Part shown: positions 7,193 through 17,572 of the stretch, in pieces
How positions within the stretch are numbered: the stretch's first letter is position 1
Layout: every line of letters begins with the position of its first letter
DNA from: CAIVAT01 sp037137455
Lineage (GTDB): Bacteria > Bacteroidota > Bacteroidia > Bacteroidales > FEN-979
NCBI GenBank assembly: GCA_037137455.1
Contig: JBAXKG010000030.1
Coordinates: 1-32,888 of the forward strand
Direction of reading: 5' to 3'
Length of the DNA stretch: 32,888 bases
The notes under the pieces: generated by a model
What the model was told of the DNA's origin: nothing
The model's database searches: none
Seen by the model: only the letters and a program-made list of their open reading frames with translations
Program-made: the position numbers and the translations under genes

Positions 7193-9334
7193 ATGAAATA
7201 TAAACTTTCATATTCTCTCCTTTTTCTTTTCTGTCTACATTCAACAATTGCCTGGGGCCAAACCGATCGTACTGACAGTATCCTGCAGACCATATCAGGA
7301 CTGTCTGTGGAGAAACAGACAGATACCTTAAATGCATTGTCCATTTTTTATTAAAACGAACGTCAATATTATCAGGCAAAAACAGTGGCCGAGGCGGCCT
7401 TTCGTCTTTCCAAAGCCCATTCGTTGCTGAAAGGGAAATGCGAAGCATTGAAAAACATTGCTGAAGCATACTTTGGGCTTAATGATTTTCAGAAGTCCAT
7501 CTCCTGTTATCAGCAGGCTGTGAAGTTAAACAGAGATCGGAATGATCGCACTGCAGAGGCCTATTGTCTGAATGCGATAGGATACACTTATCGGCATATA
7601 AACAATTATAAAGATGCGCTCAATTTTCATTTGAAAAGCCTCAAGATTGCTGAAGAGATAGATGATCAGGAAAGAATATCGGCAGCGCTTCATTCAATTG
7701 GCCTTCTGTATCACAATTTGCATTATTACAAGAAAGCGCTTGCCTATTATGAGCGATCTCTGGAGATAGACAGCGCCCGGGGAGATCAGTTGGGGATTGC
7801 CATCAACCTGAATAATATAGGGATCATGTATAAGTATATTGAAGCAAATTATCCGGAAAAAGCATTGGATTGTTATAAAAAGGCGCTTGAAATATACACG
7901 AATCTTAATGATAAAAAGGGTATTGCAAGCATGCTTTGCAATATGGCGAACATCTTCCTGGAGCGTGGCAATATTTCGGGCGCATTAAAATTTCAAATGC
8001 AATCACTCCGGATCGAAGAGGAATTGAAAAATCAGGAAGGAATAGCCTATTCCTATGCCAGTATTGCGGATGTTTACAGGAAGGCTGGTGATATTTCACA
8101 GGCGATTCAGTATAAAGAAAAAGCGCTGGAAATCACGAACGACCTTGAGTTTAAACAAAGTATCTATGACAGTCTGAGGGTGATATATGAACATCAAAAG
8201 AACTTCCAAAAGGCGCTTTTTTATACTATTCTGGCAAGTAGTTGCCATGACAGCCTGCACAATTTGGAGAGTCAAAGTCAGATGTCGGACCTTCAGTTAA
8301 AATATGAAACTGAAAAGAAAGACGGGAAAATAGAATTGCTTGAATTGCGCAGCAGGCAGCAGGTAATTATGATTGGTGCATCGGCAACCCTGGCGATCGT
8401 ACTCATCATTGTTGTTTTACTAATAATCAAAAGTCGTAGAAAGCTTAGAAATACTTACCTTTTGGTTAACCGGCAAAAAGAAGAATTGGAGACCACTCTG
8501 GATAAACTAAAACAGACTCAATCGCAGCTGATCCAGTCTGAAAAGATGGCTTCACTGGGGATGCTTACTGCCGGAATTGCCCATGAGATCAACAACCCGA
8601 TAAATTTTATCAACTCTGGCGCTATCAGCCTGCAGAAGGATTATGAAGATCTGCAAAGGTTCATTGAATCGATAAACCAGATTTCTCCGGAATCACAAAA
8701 AATTGCTGATGAAATTGGAATGAAAGAACTTCAAAAGTCCATTCCTCAAACCATCGAAGATATTAAAACCGGGGTACAGCGTACCTCCGAAATTGTAAAA
8801 GGACTTCGAAACTTCACCCGGCTCGACATTTCTGAGCAGAAAGAGGCTCAACTTCACGAAGGGATTGACTCTACCTTGTTGTTACTTAGTCATAAGTTTA
8901 AAGACCGAATTCGAATTGTCAAAAATTATGATGAAGAAATCGGATTCATCCGTTGCTATCCAGGCCCGCTCAACCAGGTTTTTATGAACCTGCTGAATAA
9001 TGCAATCGATGCCATCGATCAGAAAATTAAGAAAGATCAATCTGTGGGGAATTATTTGGCTGACTCTTACCAGGTCGCGATCACAACAAAATTAATAGAT
9101 ACGGGAGAAAAAAAGCAAGTGAAAATTATTATCAGCGACAATGGGGTGGGTATTCCGGATGAGATCAGGGATAAACTGTTTATTCCATTCTTCACCACTA
9201 AGGATGTCGGTAAGGGAACAGGACTAGGACTTTCCATCTGTCATGGGATCATTGAAAAGCATGGTGGCAATATTTTTTTTGAAAGCAAAGTCAATGAAGG
9301 AAGCATCTTCACGATAACGATTCCAATTGCCTGA
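7193..9334 (+). pseudogene. TPR-containing sensor histidine kinase interrupted by one in-frame stop
   Basis: The ATG at 7193 opens a signal peptide (MKYKLSYSLLFLFCLHSTIA) and a mature start that runs into TAA at 7352-7354. The same frame then continues without a break (NERQYYQAKTVAEAAFRLSK) to 9334. Downstream are about seven tetratricopeptide repeats (periplasmic, e.g. ALAYYERSLEIDSARGDQLG), a transmembrane helix (VIMIGASATLAIVLIIVVLL), a coiled coil, the H-box MLTAGIAHEINNPINF (His464 counted from 7193), and the HATPase boxes NLLNNAIDAID, DNGVGIPDEI and GKGTGLGLSI. This is a common Bacteroidota one-gene sensor layout. A GTG at 7385 could still start a 649-aa protein lacking the signal peptide, which would misplace the TPR domain. 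The gene is either freshly inactivated, read through, or a sequencing error. No response regulator is adjacent. Confidence 0.85.
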
Positions 9335-9420
9335 AAACCCCTCAATCCATCAGTTGTGTTACAGAATCTATTCCTGCTTTGAAAATGCCCGAAAGCACTC
9401 CTTACCTGCTTCCTATATGA

Positions 9421-11820
9421 TTAAGGAGCTGGAATTTCGAATTGACAGAAATTTGAACTGACCTCAAACACAATTTTGACACTCTCCCCGTTCTGGTCTA
9501 CGAGCGTCAGCCGGTGTATTCCCTGGGCGGGCGACAGCGCCATTTGGTGAACCTGGGTTGTAGTTCCTATGAAATGTTCATCCAGGTGCCAATAGACCAT
9601 TATTCCCGGATTCCGGTGCGCCACCCTGAAAACGGTGCTTCCCGGTTTCCCGTCGAGGTCGACGGGAATATAAATTTTGCTGTTGTTCTTCGGATAGATT
9701 ATATCCATGTTCCTTCGTTCGGTGTTGCCGGCACAATCGGATCTGAACGGGGGCAGTACCTTATAAAAAGGGTTTTTATTGCGGAAATACCATTCCTGTA
9801 CCGGAGGAAGAACGAACCACGATACATGCTGCATATTGTCAGTTGATTCACAACTGGAATTAACTTGCCATATACCTGTTTTATCGAGATGTATAAGCTG
9901 ATGAAAAGGGCAGGGCGCTGTTTTAGCCCCCTGCTTTTGGATCCAAACCGAATCGCTGAACTCGCAAATTGAGGTGGCCCGGTAGCCGCTGTAACGGCAA
10001 ACAGGGATTCGCATCATGGCCTCAACGGGTGTCTTAAACCAGGTGGTGGGTGGCAGGGTTTTGAAAATATCAAATAAAACAGGAGCAGCTGCACTAATCC
10101 CGGTTAACCCTGATCTTCCCTCACCGGAAGCATTCCCGACCCACACCGCTACCACATATTCCGGAGTAACTCCAACCGCCCATCCATCACGGTTTCCGAA
10201 GCTGGTGCCTGTTTTCCAGGCAATTTTATTCGATGAGGAGAATTGTTGCCACATTATCTCTGCATCGGGACGGGCGACCTCTACCATGGCTTCGAAGGTA
10301 AGCCATATCGATCCGGCATCAAACCAGGATGACAGATCCCGGTAAGATTGATTATTCTGTTCCCCCACAGAGATATAACGGGGGGGGTGAAAATCAGATT
10401 TGCTGTATTTCGATCCATTTTCAGAATAATGGTTCAGGGTGCGGGCCATGGAGGCATAGATCCCTGTAATGTCACAAAGAGTGGCTTCGGCTCCCCCGAG
10501 GATTAGCGCCAATCCGTAATGGTCGGCTGGTTTCGGGAGGGTGGTCATGCCCAATTTCCGGAGCAGACTATAGAATTGTTCATATCCATAGGTCTGAAGC
10601 ATCTTTACTGCCGGGATATTCAGCGAGCGTGCCAGCGCCATTTTTGCAGGCACGGCTCCGTCATAGGATAAATTGTAATTTTCTGGTATAAACCCACCAA
10701 TCTGCATTGGAATATCCGGAACCAGAGTATTGGGCAACAGCAGTCCATCGTTCAGCATGGCCGCATAGAGAAACGGCTTTAAAATACTTCCGGTACTGCG
10801 CGGGGCATTGATTACATCAACATCGTTCCCATGTTCACGGGCAGAGGTTTTGGTAAGGTTTCCGACATAAGCCAGTACATTCCCTGTATTCACCTCAAGA
10901 ACGAGAGCTGCTGCATTGTGAATTTCATTTGCCCTGAGCTGGATGCTATGTCTGTTCAGGATATTAACGACCTGTTGTTGCTGAGCAAGATCCAGGGTAG
11001 TAATGACTCTTGTTCCTTTATGCCCCTCTTTCACTGCCCGATCGAGCAGGTGTGGCGCCCGCTGAGGCAGGGGAAAGGGTTTTTCAGGTAGTTTTTCACT
11101 TTTCGCCAGATCACATGTTGTGGCATCGATCTCACCCCTTTTCCAAAGAAGATCGAGCAGGTTATTGCGCTTGGTCAGCAGAAAATGAGGATTGCGACCT
11201 GGATAAATCATCCCGGGGCTGTTGGGCAAAACAGCAAGTGTTGCCGCTTCGGCCCAGGAGAGATGTCTGGCATCAGTCGCAAAATAACGCCAGGCTGCCG
11301 CATCGAGTCCCACCACATTGCCGCCAAACGGGGCATGAGATGCATAAAGGAGCAGAATGTGTGCCTTGCTGTATGTGAATTCCAGGCGATAGGCCAAAAT
11401 GAGTTCCTTGAATTTCTCAAGGAAAGTGCGTTCCCTGTTTTTACGGGCCATGCGGATTACCTGCATAGTGATTGTGCTTCCCCCGCTGACAATGCGCCGA
11501 TGTTTTATATTAAGATAGGCTGCGCGTAACAAGGCAACAGGATTGAATGCCGGATGATAATAAAAATAACGGTCCTCATAGTTAGTTATGGCCTTTCTGA
11601 ATTTTTCGGGAACCCCATCACCTTCAGGAAACCTCCATTGCTGGTCGGCGGATATTTTTGCGCCCAGCAGATTTCCTTCACGGTCGAGCAATACGGTCGA
11701 AAGCGGATCATGAAATAAGGGACGTGGCAAAGAAAACCAGAAGAGGAGGGCGAAAAGCCCCAAAACAAAACACAAAAGATATTTTACTAAATGCCTGCTT
11801 CTGATAAAGCGACCTGTCAT
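9421..11820 (-). CDS. pbpC: penicillin-binding protein 1C (glycosyltransferase/transpeptidase)
   Basis: A 799-residue bifunctional class A-type PBP of the PbpC group. The order is: membrane anchor (about 13-32), GT51 glycosyltransferase with EDRYFYYHPAFNP (catalytic Glu) and GGSTITMQ, transpeptidase with the SxxK serine in STGSILKPF, SLN as the SxN motif and KTGTSFGNRD as the KTG box, then the BiPBP_C domain near the C-terminus (from about MDIIYPKNNSKIYIP). It polymerises and cross-links glycan strands at the periplasmic face. It follows the alpha-2-macroglobulin gene with only 12 bp between stop and start, the conserved pbpC-yfhM partnership. The gene appears intact. Confidence 0.96.
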   Translation of the reverse strand: MTGRFIRSRHLVKYLLCFVLGLFALLFWFSLPRPLFHDPLSTVLLDREGNLLGAKISADQQWRFPEGDGVPEKFRKAITNYEDRYFYYHPAFNPVALLRAAYLNIKHRRIVSGGSTITMQVIRMARKNRERTFLEKFKELILAYRLEFTYSKAHILLLYASHAPFGGNVVGLDAAAWRYFATDARHLSWAEAATLAVLPNSPGMIYPGRNPHFLLTKRNNLLDLLWKRGEIDATTCDLAKSEKLPEKPFPLPQRAPHLLDRAVKEGHKGTRVITTLDLAQQQQVVNILNRHSIQLRANEIHNAAALVLEVNTGNVLAYVGNLTKTSAREHGNDVDVINAPRSTGSILKPFLYAAMLNDGLLLPNTLVPDIPMQIGGFIPENYNLSYDGAVPAKMALARSLNIPAVKMLQTYGYEQFYSLLRKLGMTTLPKPADHYGLALILGGAEATLCDITGIYASMARTLNHYSENGSKYSKSDFHPPRYISVGEQNNQSYRDLSSWFDAGSIWLTFEAMVEVARPDAEIMWQQFSSSNKIAWKTGTSFGNRDGWAVGVTPEYVVAVWVGNASGEGRSGLTGISAAAPVLFDIFKTLPPTTWFKTPVEAMMRIPVCRYSGYRATSICEFSDSVWIQKQGAKTAPCPFHQLIHLDKTGIWQVNSSCESTDNMQHVSWFVLPPVQEWYFRNKNPFYKVLPPFRSDCAGNTERRNMDIIYPKNNSKIYIPVDLDGKPGSTVFRVAHRNPGIMVYWHLDEHFIGTTTQVHQMALSPAQGIHRLTLVDQNGESVKIVFEVSSNFCQFEIPAP

Positions 11821-11832
11821 TTCAACTTCCCG

Positions 11833-14800
11833 TTATTTTGAAGCCGGTACTACTTCTACCCAACGTCCGGGAATACTGGCGCTGATTGAATTATCATACA
11901 TTGCCTCACAGCTTATAGCAGGCAGATAGAACCTGCCAAGGTAGGTTGACATTAGCATTACCCTGAAAATTTTCGTTTGCCCCGCGTTAAGATCAAAAAA
12001 GGTATAAACCCGGTCATCGCGTATATCCTGGTAGGTGAAGTTCGAAGCGACAGTTTTTGACTCTGCCAGGTCACTGCTCCGCATGTTGACGATCTCCCAT
12101 CCCGATGGGAATACCTGCGATAAGGCCAGTTGCTGGTAATCACCATAAACCCCGGGGTTCTTGACAGTCACCTCTGCCATGAAGCTGGTTCCCTGCTCCA
12201 GAATATTTGGCATGATCGACTCTCCCCTCATTGATTTATAGGCCACCGAGATTTTCAGGTTATTTGCTGTGACTGTAGTACTTCCCTTCTCCGGAATGCC
12301 GCTCAGGATAAGCCTTGCATACAGGATGCTATTACCGTTGTTGACAACCTGGATAACCCCTTTCTTCCCTGGTATGACATCGATTTTACGGGTCAGCATT
12401 GGTTTCTTTAACTCAAGTTCTTCAGGCTGCTCTGAATTCAGTCGCAAAGTGGCCTGGATACCAGTACCGGCACTTTTTCCGGAAAATCTGGAAATGGCAA
12501 GCAAGGCAAATGAAGTTGACTGTGTGCTGTACCACTCTTCGTTGCAAAGCGAAGCAGAAATCTCCTTAACCAGCGGGGCAGCCCTGGTTTTCATATCCAT
12601 CAGGCATAAGGCCTCCACTATCATGGCCTTATCACGTAGATCAGAGCCATAGGAATAACAAAGTTCCCGGTATGGGCCTATTGTTGTGGGCGCAGTGGTT
12701 ACCAGTTGCATTGCCACCTCCTTTTTTCCTGCCAGTTCGTATGCCGCTGCCAGCCGCCATCGAGCCGCTACTGAAAGGTCTTTCTTTTCCAGCAGTTTAT
12801 TCATAGCCCCTAACTCTGGCGCTTTGGCAAGTGCAAGGGTATACAAACGGTAAGCCTGCATCAGGTCGTTGTTGTACCATGATGCATTATAAGCCCAGGA
12901 TACCGCCTGCTGACGTTGAAATTCCTTCCATGATGATAAGAAGTTTACCGGCAGGGCAAATCCCTTTTGTTCGGCCTCCAGAAGGAAATGACCGGCGTAG
13001 CTGCTTCCCCAATCATCGGGATATTGAGCGCCAGGCCAGTTGGTCATCCCTCCGGTTGACAATTGAAAAGATTTCAGGCGCTGAATGGCCGAGCGGATAT
13101 TTTGTTCAGTCTCTTTTTTCGATGCCTCTGAAAGATCCAGGATATCTGCAAGGTAAAGCTGCGGGAAAACCGAAGATACCATTTGTTCGATACATCCATA
13201 AGGATAATGGATTAGATAGTCGAGCCGGTTATCCAGGTTCATGGGAAGTACGTTCGAAATTTCAAGGGTACCCCTGTTGGTGCCAGCCATTCCCAAAGCC
13301 CTGAATTCGGTAGTCCACGTTTTTCCGGAGTTAATAGCCTTTTCAAGCACATTTGAAATACGGGGATTTGGATTCCTGACCCCGATTTCGATCGTGTGAG
13401 ACGCCTTGTAATTGCCACTGGTTGCTACAATGGTTACCTTACCGATGCCCACTGCCTCCGCTACCTTCAATCCGAAGGTAGCCAGCTGATCGCCTGTAGC
13501 GCTGAAAGATATTTGCTTTGTGCTTTCTCCACTGAGGAGGAAAAGCTCATTTGCCATCACCTCCACTTTTACATTCCGGATGGATTTATCCATGGCGAAA
13601 ACACTTACCGGCAGTATGACTGTTTCACCGGGACCTACTACCCTTGGAAGAGTCCCCAGCACCATCAGCGGTTTCTTTACCCTGACTGTTTTTTCCTGCT
13701 TCCCATAAGCGCCATCCTGACCGGCTACTACCATAACCCTTACCGATCCTATATACTCAGGCATGATAAAAGAATGTGTTTTGGATTGTCCCTTTTTCAA
13801 TTCAAACGGACCAAAAAACTTTACCATCGGATGAAACCGGTTGGCCTTCAAACCTCCTTTGTTTATTGCATCCTCATCGCCCCCGATACTGAGGATCCGC
13901 TGTAGTTCCCCGCTGAAGGCACCCATCACCTGGTCGAAAAGGTCCCAGGTTTTTACTCCCAGCGCTTCCCGAGCATAAAAAACCATCCACGGATCTGGAG
14001 TTTTAAAGCGTGTCAGGTCCAGCAAACCATCATCCACAATAGCCAGTGTATAGGTCATAGGCTTCCCATTGTTTTCATTCACCTTGATGGTTACCTCCTT
14101 GCCGGGTTCGATCTCATTTCGCATGCCGATTACCGGATTGAGATGGGTATTGGGGTTTTCGACCTGGACGGGGATTACGCCATACAATCTGATCGGTAAA
14201 TCATTCTTTGTCTGGGCATGCGGCTGTATCAGGGTCACATAAGCATAACAATTGGGAGCCATTGCTTCGGTTGCCTCAAAGGAGACGTCGGTGGTTCCTT
14301 TAGAAGTAGAAACCCAGAATGACTTTAGGATGTTTGATCCGGTTTCGATGGTGACGAGGGCCCTGCCATCTGGAGAGGTGGGAAGTGTAAGCTTTACCTT
14401 ATCCCCGACCTTATACTGGCTTTTATCGGTGGTTAATGTAAGCATCGCGGCTGCCTGTTTTTCACCACCCGGCATGCGGAAATAGCCGGGCCAGTCAACA
14501 TACACAACCTTTCCTGCTGCATGGCCCGAAGTTTTATCGGTTACCTTGATCAGGTAACGTCCCCAGTCGTTGTAATCGGCCTGGAAATCATAAGTGGCTT
14601 TGCCATTTACCGTTTTTATAGTTGCTGAATCAGAAGGTTTGATATAGGTGGTCGAGATGAAATTCGCCGATCCTGCTTCAGAATCATCCCACCACCAGCG
14701 CCATTCGAGCTTGAAAACTTCCACTTTCAGACGGTTTGAGGGAACCAACTCTCCCCGGGCATCGACATTCAACAAGTCAATCGGGTAGCTTTTGTCGGTG

Positions 14801-17406
14801 TATAATACCCTGTCGCCTTCAGAGCTTTTGGGAATGCTCAACCCGGCATAAGATTGATATGGATAATAGGGAATAGAAAACTGGTCAATGCTGAAATCTC
14901 CGCCATCTTCAAAAACCATGGTCTCGAAACTCGCCTTGAGCGCCCCTGGAGCAACATTTGTCACATGAATCACCGGAGTTACAATGGCGCGCCCAACGGC
15001 ATCCAGCCGTCCATCGAATACCGTAATGTTTTCAGCAGCAAACCCCGCGGTTGGATTGTCGAAAATATATTGCGGGAAATTCTTAAAAGCGGTCACCGAT
15101 TTCGTAAGGGTAAGCATCACCTTTGCCTTAAGGTTGCGCGCTGTGGATCCGGTAAGCCAGGTAGCTTCAAGCAAGGCAGAAGGTATCTTATTCCTGATGA
15201 GGCGATCGGTTTTGAAATCAAAGTTGATCTTAAGCCGGTTCGGCTTGACCGTTTCGATTTTTATTGTTTTCTGAAATTCAACACCACCTACATTCACTTT
15301 GGCAAGCCAGTTCCCGGTTGGTGCATCATAGGCTGTGGCTGTGCTGAAATTGTAAAACCCATTTACCGGATTGGTCAGTACCATCCTGCTTATAAGCTGT
15401 CCGGCCTGATTGTAAAGCGACATGGCAACCGGGTGGTTCACCGGTAACTGGTGCAATTTATCCTCAAGAACAAAGGTCAGGTAAATCGAGTCGCCAGGCC
15501 GCCATACACCACGCTCTCCATAGATAAATCCTTTGAGACCTTTCTGAACCGGCTCACCGCTTACGTCGAACATGCTGAGTGAAAGCGCATTCCCGTCGGT
15601 GAGTTTCAGATACCCGGTTTGAGCGCCTTTTCGGGCGACCAGAATAAAAGGCCGTTTCTTCATTGGAAGTTTCGCCATGCCTTCTCCATCGGTGGTAATC
15701 ATGCCCATGCGCTGTAGCTGAAAGTTGAAAAATTCAACCGAAACACCCTTAAGTGGCCTGGTTGTGATGATATCTGTAACGAAAACTTGCCAATTCCCGT
15801 CATTCCCGGATTTTGCAATTATTCCAAGGTCTGAGGCTAAAACATTCCTGGCAACCGATTTATTGAAATAATAGGATAATTTGCATGGATTTTCGCGCTC
15901 CTCCCATTGATAATTCTGCCATCCACCGTTGCTGTAATCATTATCCTCATAACTGCTGAAGTAATCCCAGTTCTGATCGTTCTCCATTTCCGGATCATCC
16001 ATAACGACCATATCGGTAATTGCTGGTTCAAGGGTATCCGCATCACTGCAAGGATAAGTAGAATAGGCTTTTTTAAATCGAAGGATGACAGAATATATTG
16101 CACCTGGTTCAACCTTCATTAGCGCCGATAAATCAATGGAATATTGGTTCCATTTGCCGTAACTGGTTACACCGGTAAGCGGCATGGTCTTTTTAAGGGC
16201 TACCCGGCCAACTCTGGCCAGCTGAGAATTGCCGCTAAGCTCGTTGGCTTGTAAAAACTGAAGAATGTTGTTTTCAAATATCTGCACAACCTTGATGTCA
16301 ACGGCTTTCAGGTTAACTGCCTCAAACGGGAGCAACATTCCATTCGAAGATGGCGAAATCACCCCATCGCCGGCAAATCGGACGTTGGGTTTGGGATTGT
16401 CGACCGTAACCGTCTCCACTACCTTTTTACCAAGTGTAACCTGGTTGATGTTTCTGATAGAAGGTTCGAGCGTTACCCTGACTTTTGTTTCTTCAGTTTC
16501 AGGGAGATAGATCATGAGTAGATTATCCTCGGCACTGTATCGGAGATTGTCATATTTGCCAACCTTGAAAAGCCCATCGAGATTCTGATCAGATTTAATT
16601 GGATCGGAAAACTGGACCAGCAGACATTGTTTTGTGCCGGGGAAACTGCGTATTGACAACACACTGAAATCGCCTAAGGCGGGAATTTCAACGGCTATGT
16701 CCCCTTTCGTCTTTGAATTGACCGGCGATCCTTCCCATGTCAGTTTCACCTTGCTGGCCGCGTTTCCCCTGACAATGGAATCAACCTGGAAAAAATGGGT
16801 GCGTTTCTTTTGATCGTGAGTCCACCCAACAGGCAGATTACGGCCATTCTGACTTGCGGTCAGGATTTTTTCCAATTGCTGGTCATTGGCTGCATCCGAT
16901 GTAAGGATTGTCCCGTTCAAACACTCCTTTGATAGATCGCCATGGGAATATGCCTTATGGTTATTCACCTCCACCGATAATTCCTGAACCATTGTCTGAA
17001 ACTGAAAAATCATGGTTTTCAGAGAATCGGCGACTTTTATTAGTCGAGAAAGATAAAATTCGACCTTATAAACCTGGTCCGTTGGCAATTGCTCATCCGG
17101 CATAAATTCAATGGTCCGGCTGTCGCTCCAGTAGGTTTTACCTTTGATCCCGGGTTTGAATTTAAAATAGTTCTCCGTCAGAGGTGTATTTAAGGATACG
17201 GTATCGGCATAATCATCGGCGAGCCGCACCTTAATAACACTTTGAGTTGAAACAATTCCTGAAGTGAATGCCTGCACATATTCACGAAAGGCTGGATTAA
17301 CCCTTATCAGGGTGCGTTTGCTTTTTCCGGTGTAGGCAATAACGATCACGACACCGATGAAAACAGCAATAACTGCAAAAACGATGTAATAATGGATTTT
17401 TTTCAT
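11833..17406 (-). CDS. bacterial alpha-2-macroglobulin, thioester type
   Basis: An 1857-residue periplasmic protein of the bacterial alpha-2-macroglobulin family (YfhM/MagD-like), thought to trap attacking proteases. The start MKKIHYYIVFAVIAVFIGVV is a single transmembrane anchor or uncleaved signal with no lipobox Cys, unlike the lipoprotein form in E. coli. The thioester motif is present as YGCIEQM with Cys1405, in the alpha/alpha-toroid domain (IQRLKSFQLSTGGMTNWPG). Multiple beta-sandwich MG domains precede it, including the RGVWRPGDSIYLTF signature of the MG2/A2M_N domain, and the A2M core (KKGQSKTHSFIMPEYIGSV) is visible. Length is normal. It is cotranscribed with pbpC, which fits a repair-and-trap role when the wall is breached. 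Confidence 0.95.
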   Translation of the reverse strand: MKKIHYYIVFAVIAVFIGVVIVIAYTGKSKRTLIRVNPAFREYVQAFTSGIVSTQSVIKVRLADDYADTVSLNTPLTENYFKFKPGIKGKTYWSDSRTIEFMPDEQLPTDQVYKVEFYLSRLIKVADSLKTMIFQFQTMVQELSVEVNNHKAYSHGDLSKECLNGTILTSDAANDQQLEKILTASQNGRNLPVGWTHDQKKRTHFFQVDSIVRGNAASKVKLTWEGSPVNSKTKGDIAVEIPALGDFSVLSIRSFPGTKQCLLVQFSDPIKSDQNLDGLFKVGKYDNLRYSAEDNLLMIYLPETEETKVRVTLEPSIRNINQVTLGKKVVETVTVDNPKPNVRFAGDGVISPSSNGMLLPFEAVNLKAVDIKVVQIFENNILQFLQANELSGNSQLARVGRVALKKTMPLTGVTSYGKWNQYSIDLSALMKVEPGAIYSVILRFKKAYSTYPCSDADTLEPAITDMVVMDDPEMENDQNWDYFSSYEDNDYSNGGWQNYQWEERENPCKLSYYFNKSVARNVLASDLGIIAKSGNDGNWQVFVTDIITTRPLKGVSVEFFNFQLQRMGMITTDGEGMAKLPMKKRPFILVARKGAQTGYLKLTDGNALSLSMFDVSGEPVQKGLKGFIYGERGVWRPGDSIYLTFVLEDKLHQLPVNHPVAMSLYNQAGQLISRMVLTNPVNGFYNFSTATAYDAPTGNWLAKVNVGGVEFQKTIKIETVKPNRLKINFDFKTDRLIRNKIPSALLEATWLTGSTARNLKAKVMLTLTKSVTAFKNFPQYIFDNPTAGFAAENITVFDGRLDAVGRAIVTPVIHVTNVAPGALKASFETMVFEDGGDFSIDQFSIPYYPYQSYAGLSIPKSSEGDRVLYTDKSYPIDLLNVDARGELVPSNRLKVEVFKLEWRWWWDDSEAGSANFISTTYIKPSDSATIKTVNGKATYDFQADYNDWGRYLIKVTDKTSGHAAGKVVYVDWPGYFRMPGGEKQAAAMLTLTTDKSQYKVGDKVKLTLPTSPDGRALVTIETGSNILKSFWVSTSKGTTDVSFEATEAMAPNCYAYVTLIQPHAQTKNDLPIRLYGVIPVQVENPNTHLNPVIGMRNEIEPGKEVTIKVNENNGKPMTYTLAIVDDGLLDLTRFKTPDPWMVFYAREALGVKTWDLFDQVMGAFSGELQRILSIGGDEDAINKGGLKANRFHPMVKFFGPFELKKGQSKTHSFIMPEYIGSVRVMVVAGQDGAYGKQEKTVRVKKPLMVLGTLPRVVGPGETVILPVSVFAMDKSIRNVKVEVMANELFLLSGESTKQISFSATGDQLATFGLKVAEAVGIGKVTIVATSGNYKASHTIEIGVRNPNPRISNVLEKAINSGKTWTTEFRALGMAGTNRGTLEISNVLPMNLDNRLDYLIHYPYGCIEQMVSSVFPQLYLADILDLSEASKKETEQNIRSAIQRLKSFQLSTGGMTNWPGAQYPDDWGSSYAGHFLLEAEQKGFALPVNFLSSWKEFQRQQAVSWAYNASWYNNDLMQAYRLYTLALAKAPELGAMNKLLEKKDLSVAARWRLAAAYELAGKKEVAMQLVTTAPTTIGPYRELCYSYGSDLRDKAMIVEALCLMDMKTRAAPLVKEISASLCNEEWYSTQSTSFALLAISRFSGKSAGTGIQATLRLNSEQPEELELKKPMLTRKIDVIPGKKGVIQVVNNGNSILYARLILSGIPEKGSTTVTANNLKISVAYKSMRGESIMPNILEQGTSFMAEVTVKNPGVYGDYQQLALSQVFPSGWEIVNMRSSDLAESKTVASNFTYQDIRDDRVYTFFDLNAGQTKIFRVMLMSTYLGRFYLPAISCEAMYDNSISASIPGRWVEVVPASK

Positions 17407-17572
17407 GGAGAATGTCTTTTATAATTGTTAAGTGCAGATATAAGGAGTGTGTTAACCCCAATTAATGGAGCATAAAAGAAGGAAAGTATTAACGCCAATT
17501 TTCCTCGTTAGATGAAAAATCAAGCCTTCTGTATCGATGAATATAAACTAAACTGCTACTTTATCAGCAATA

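Noticed and set aside
13396..13905. 169-codon plus-strand frame inside the macroglobulin gene
   Set aside because: It is antisense to a well-supported coding sequence and shows no motif; the same applies to the other long antisense frames in 9500-17100.
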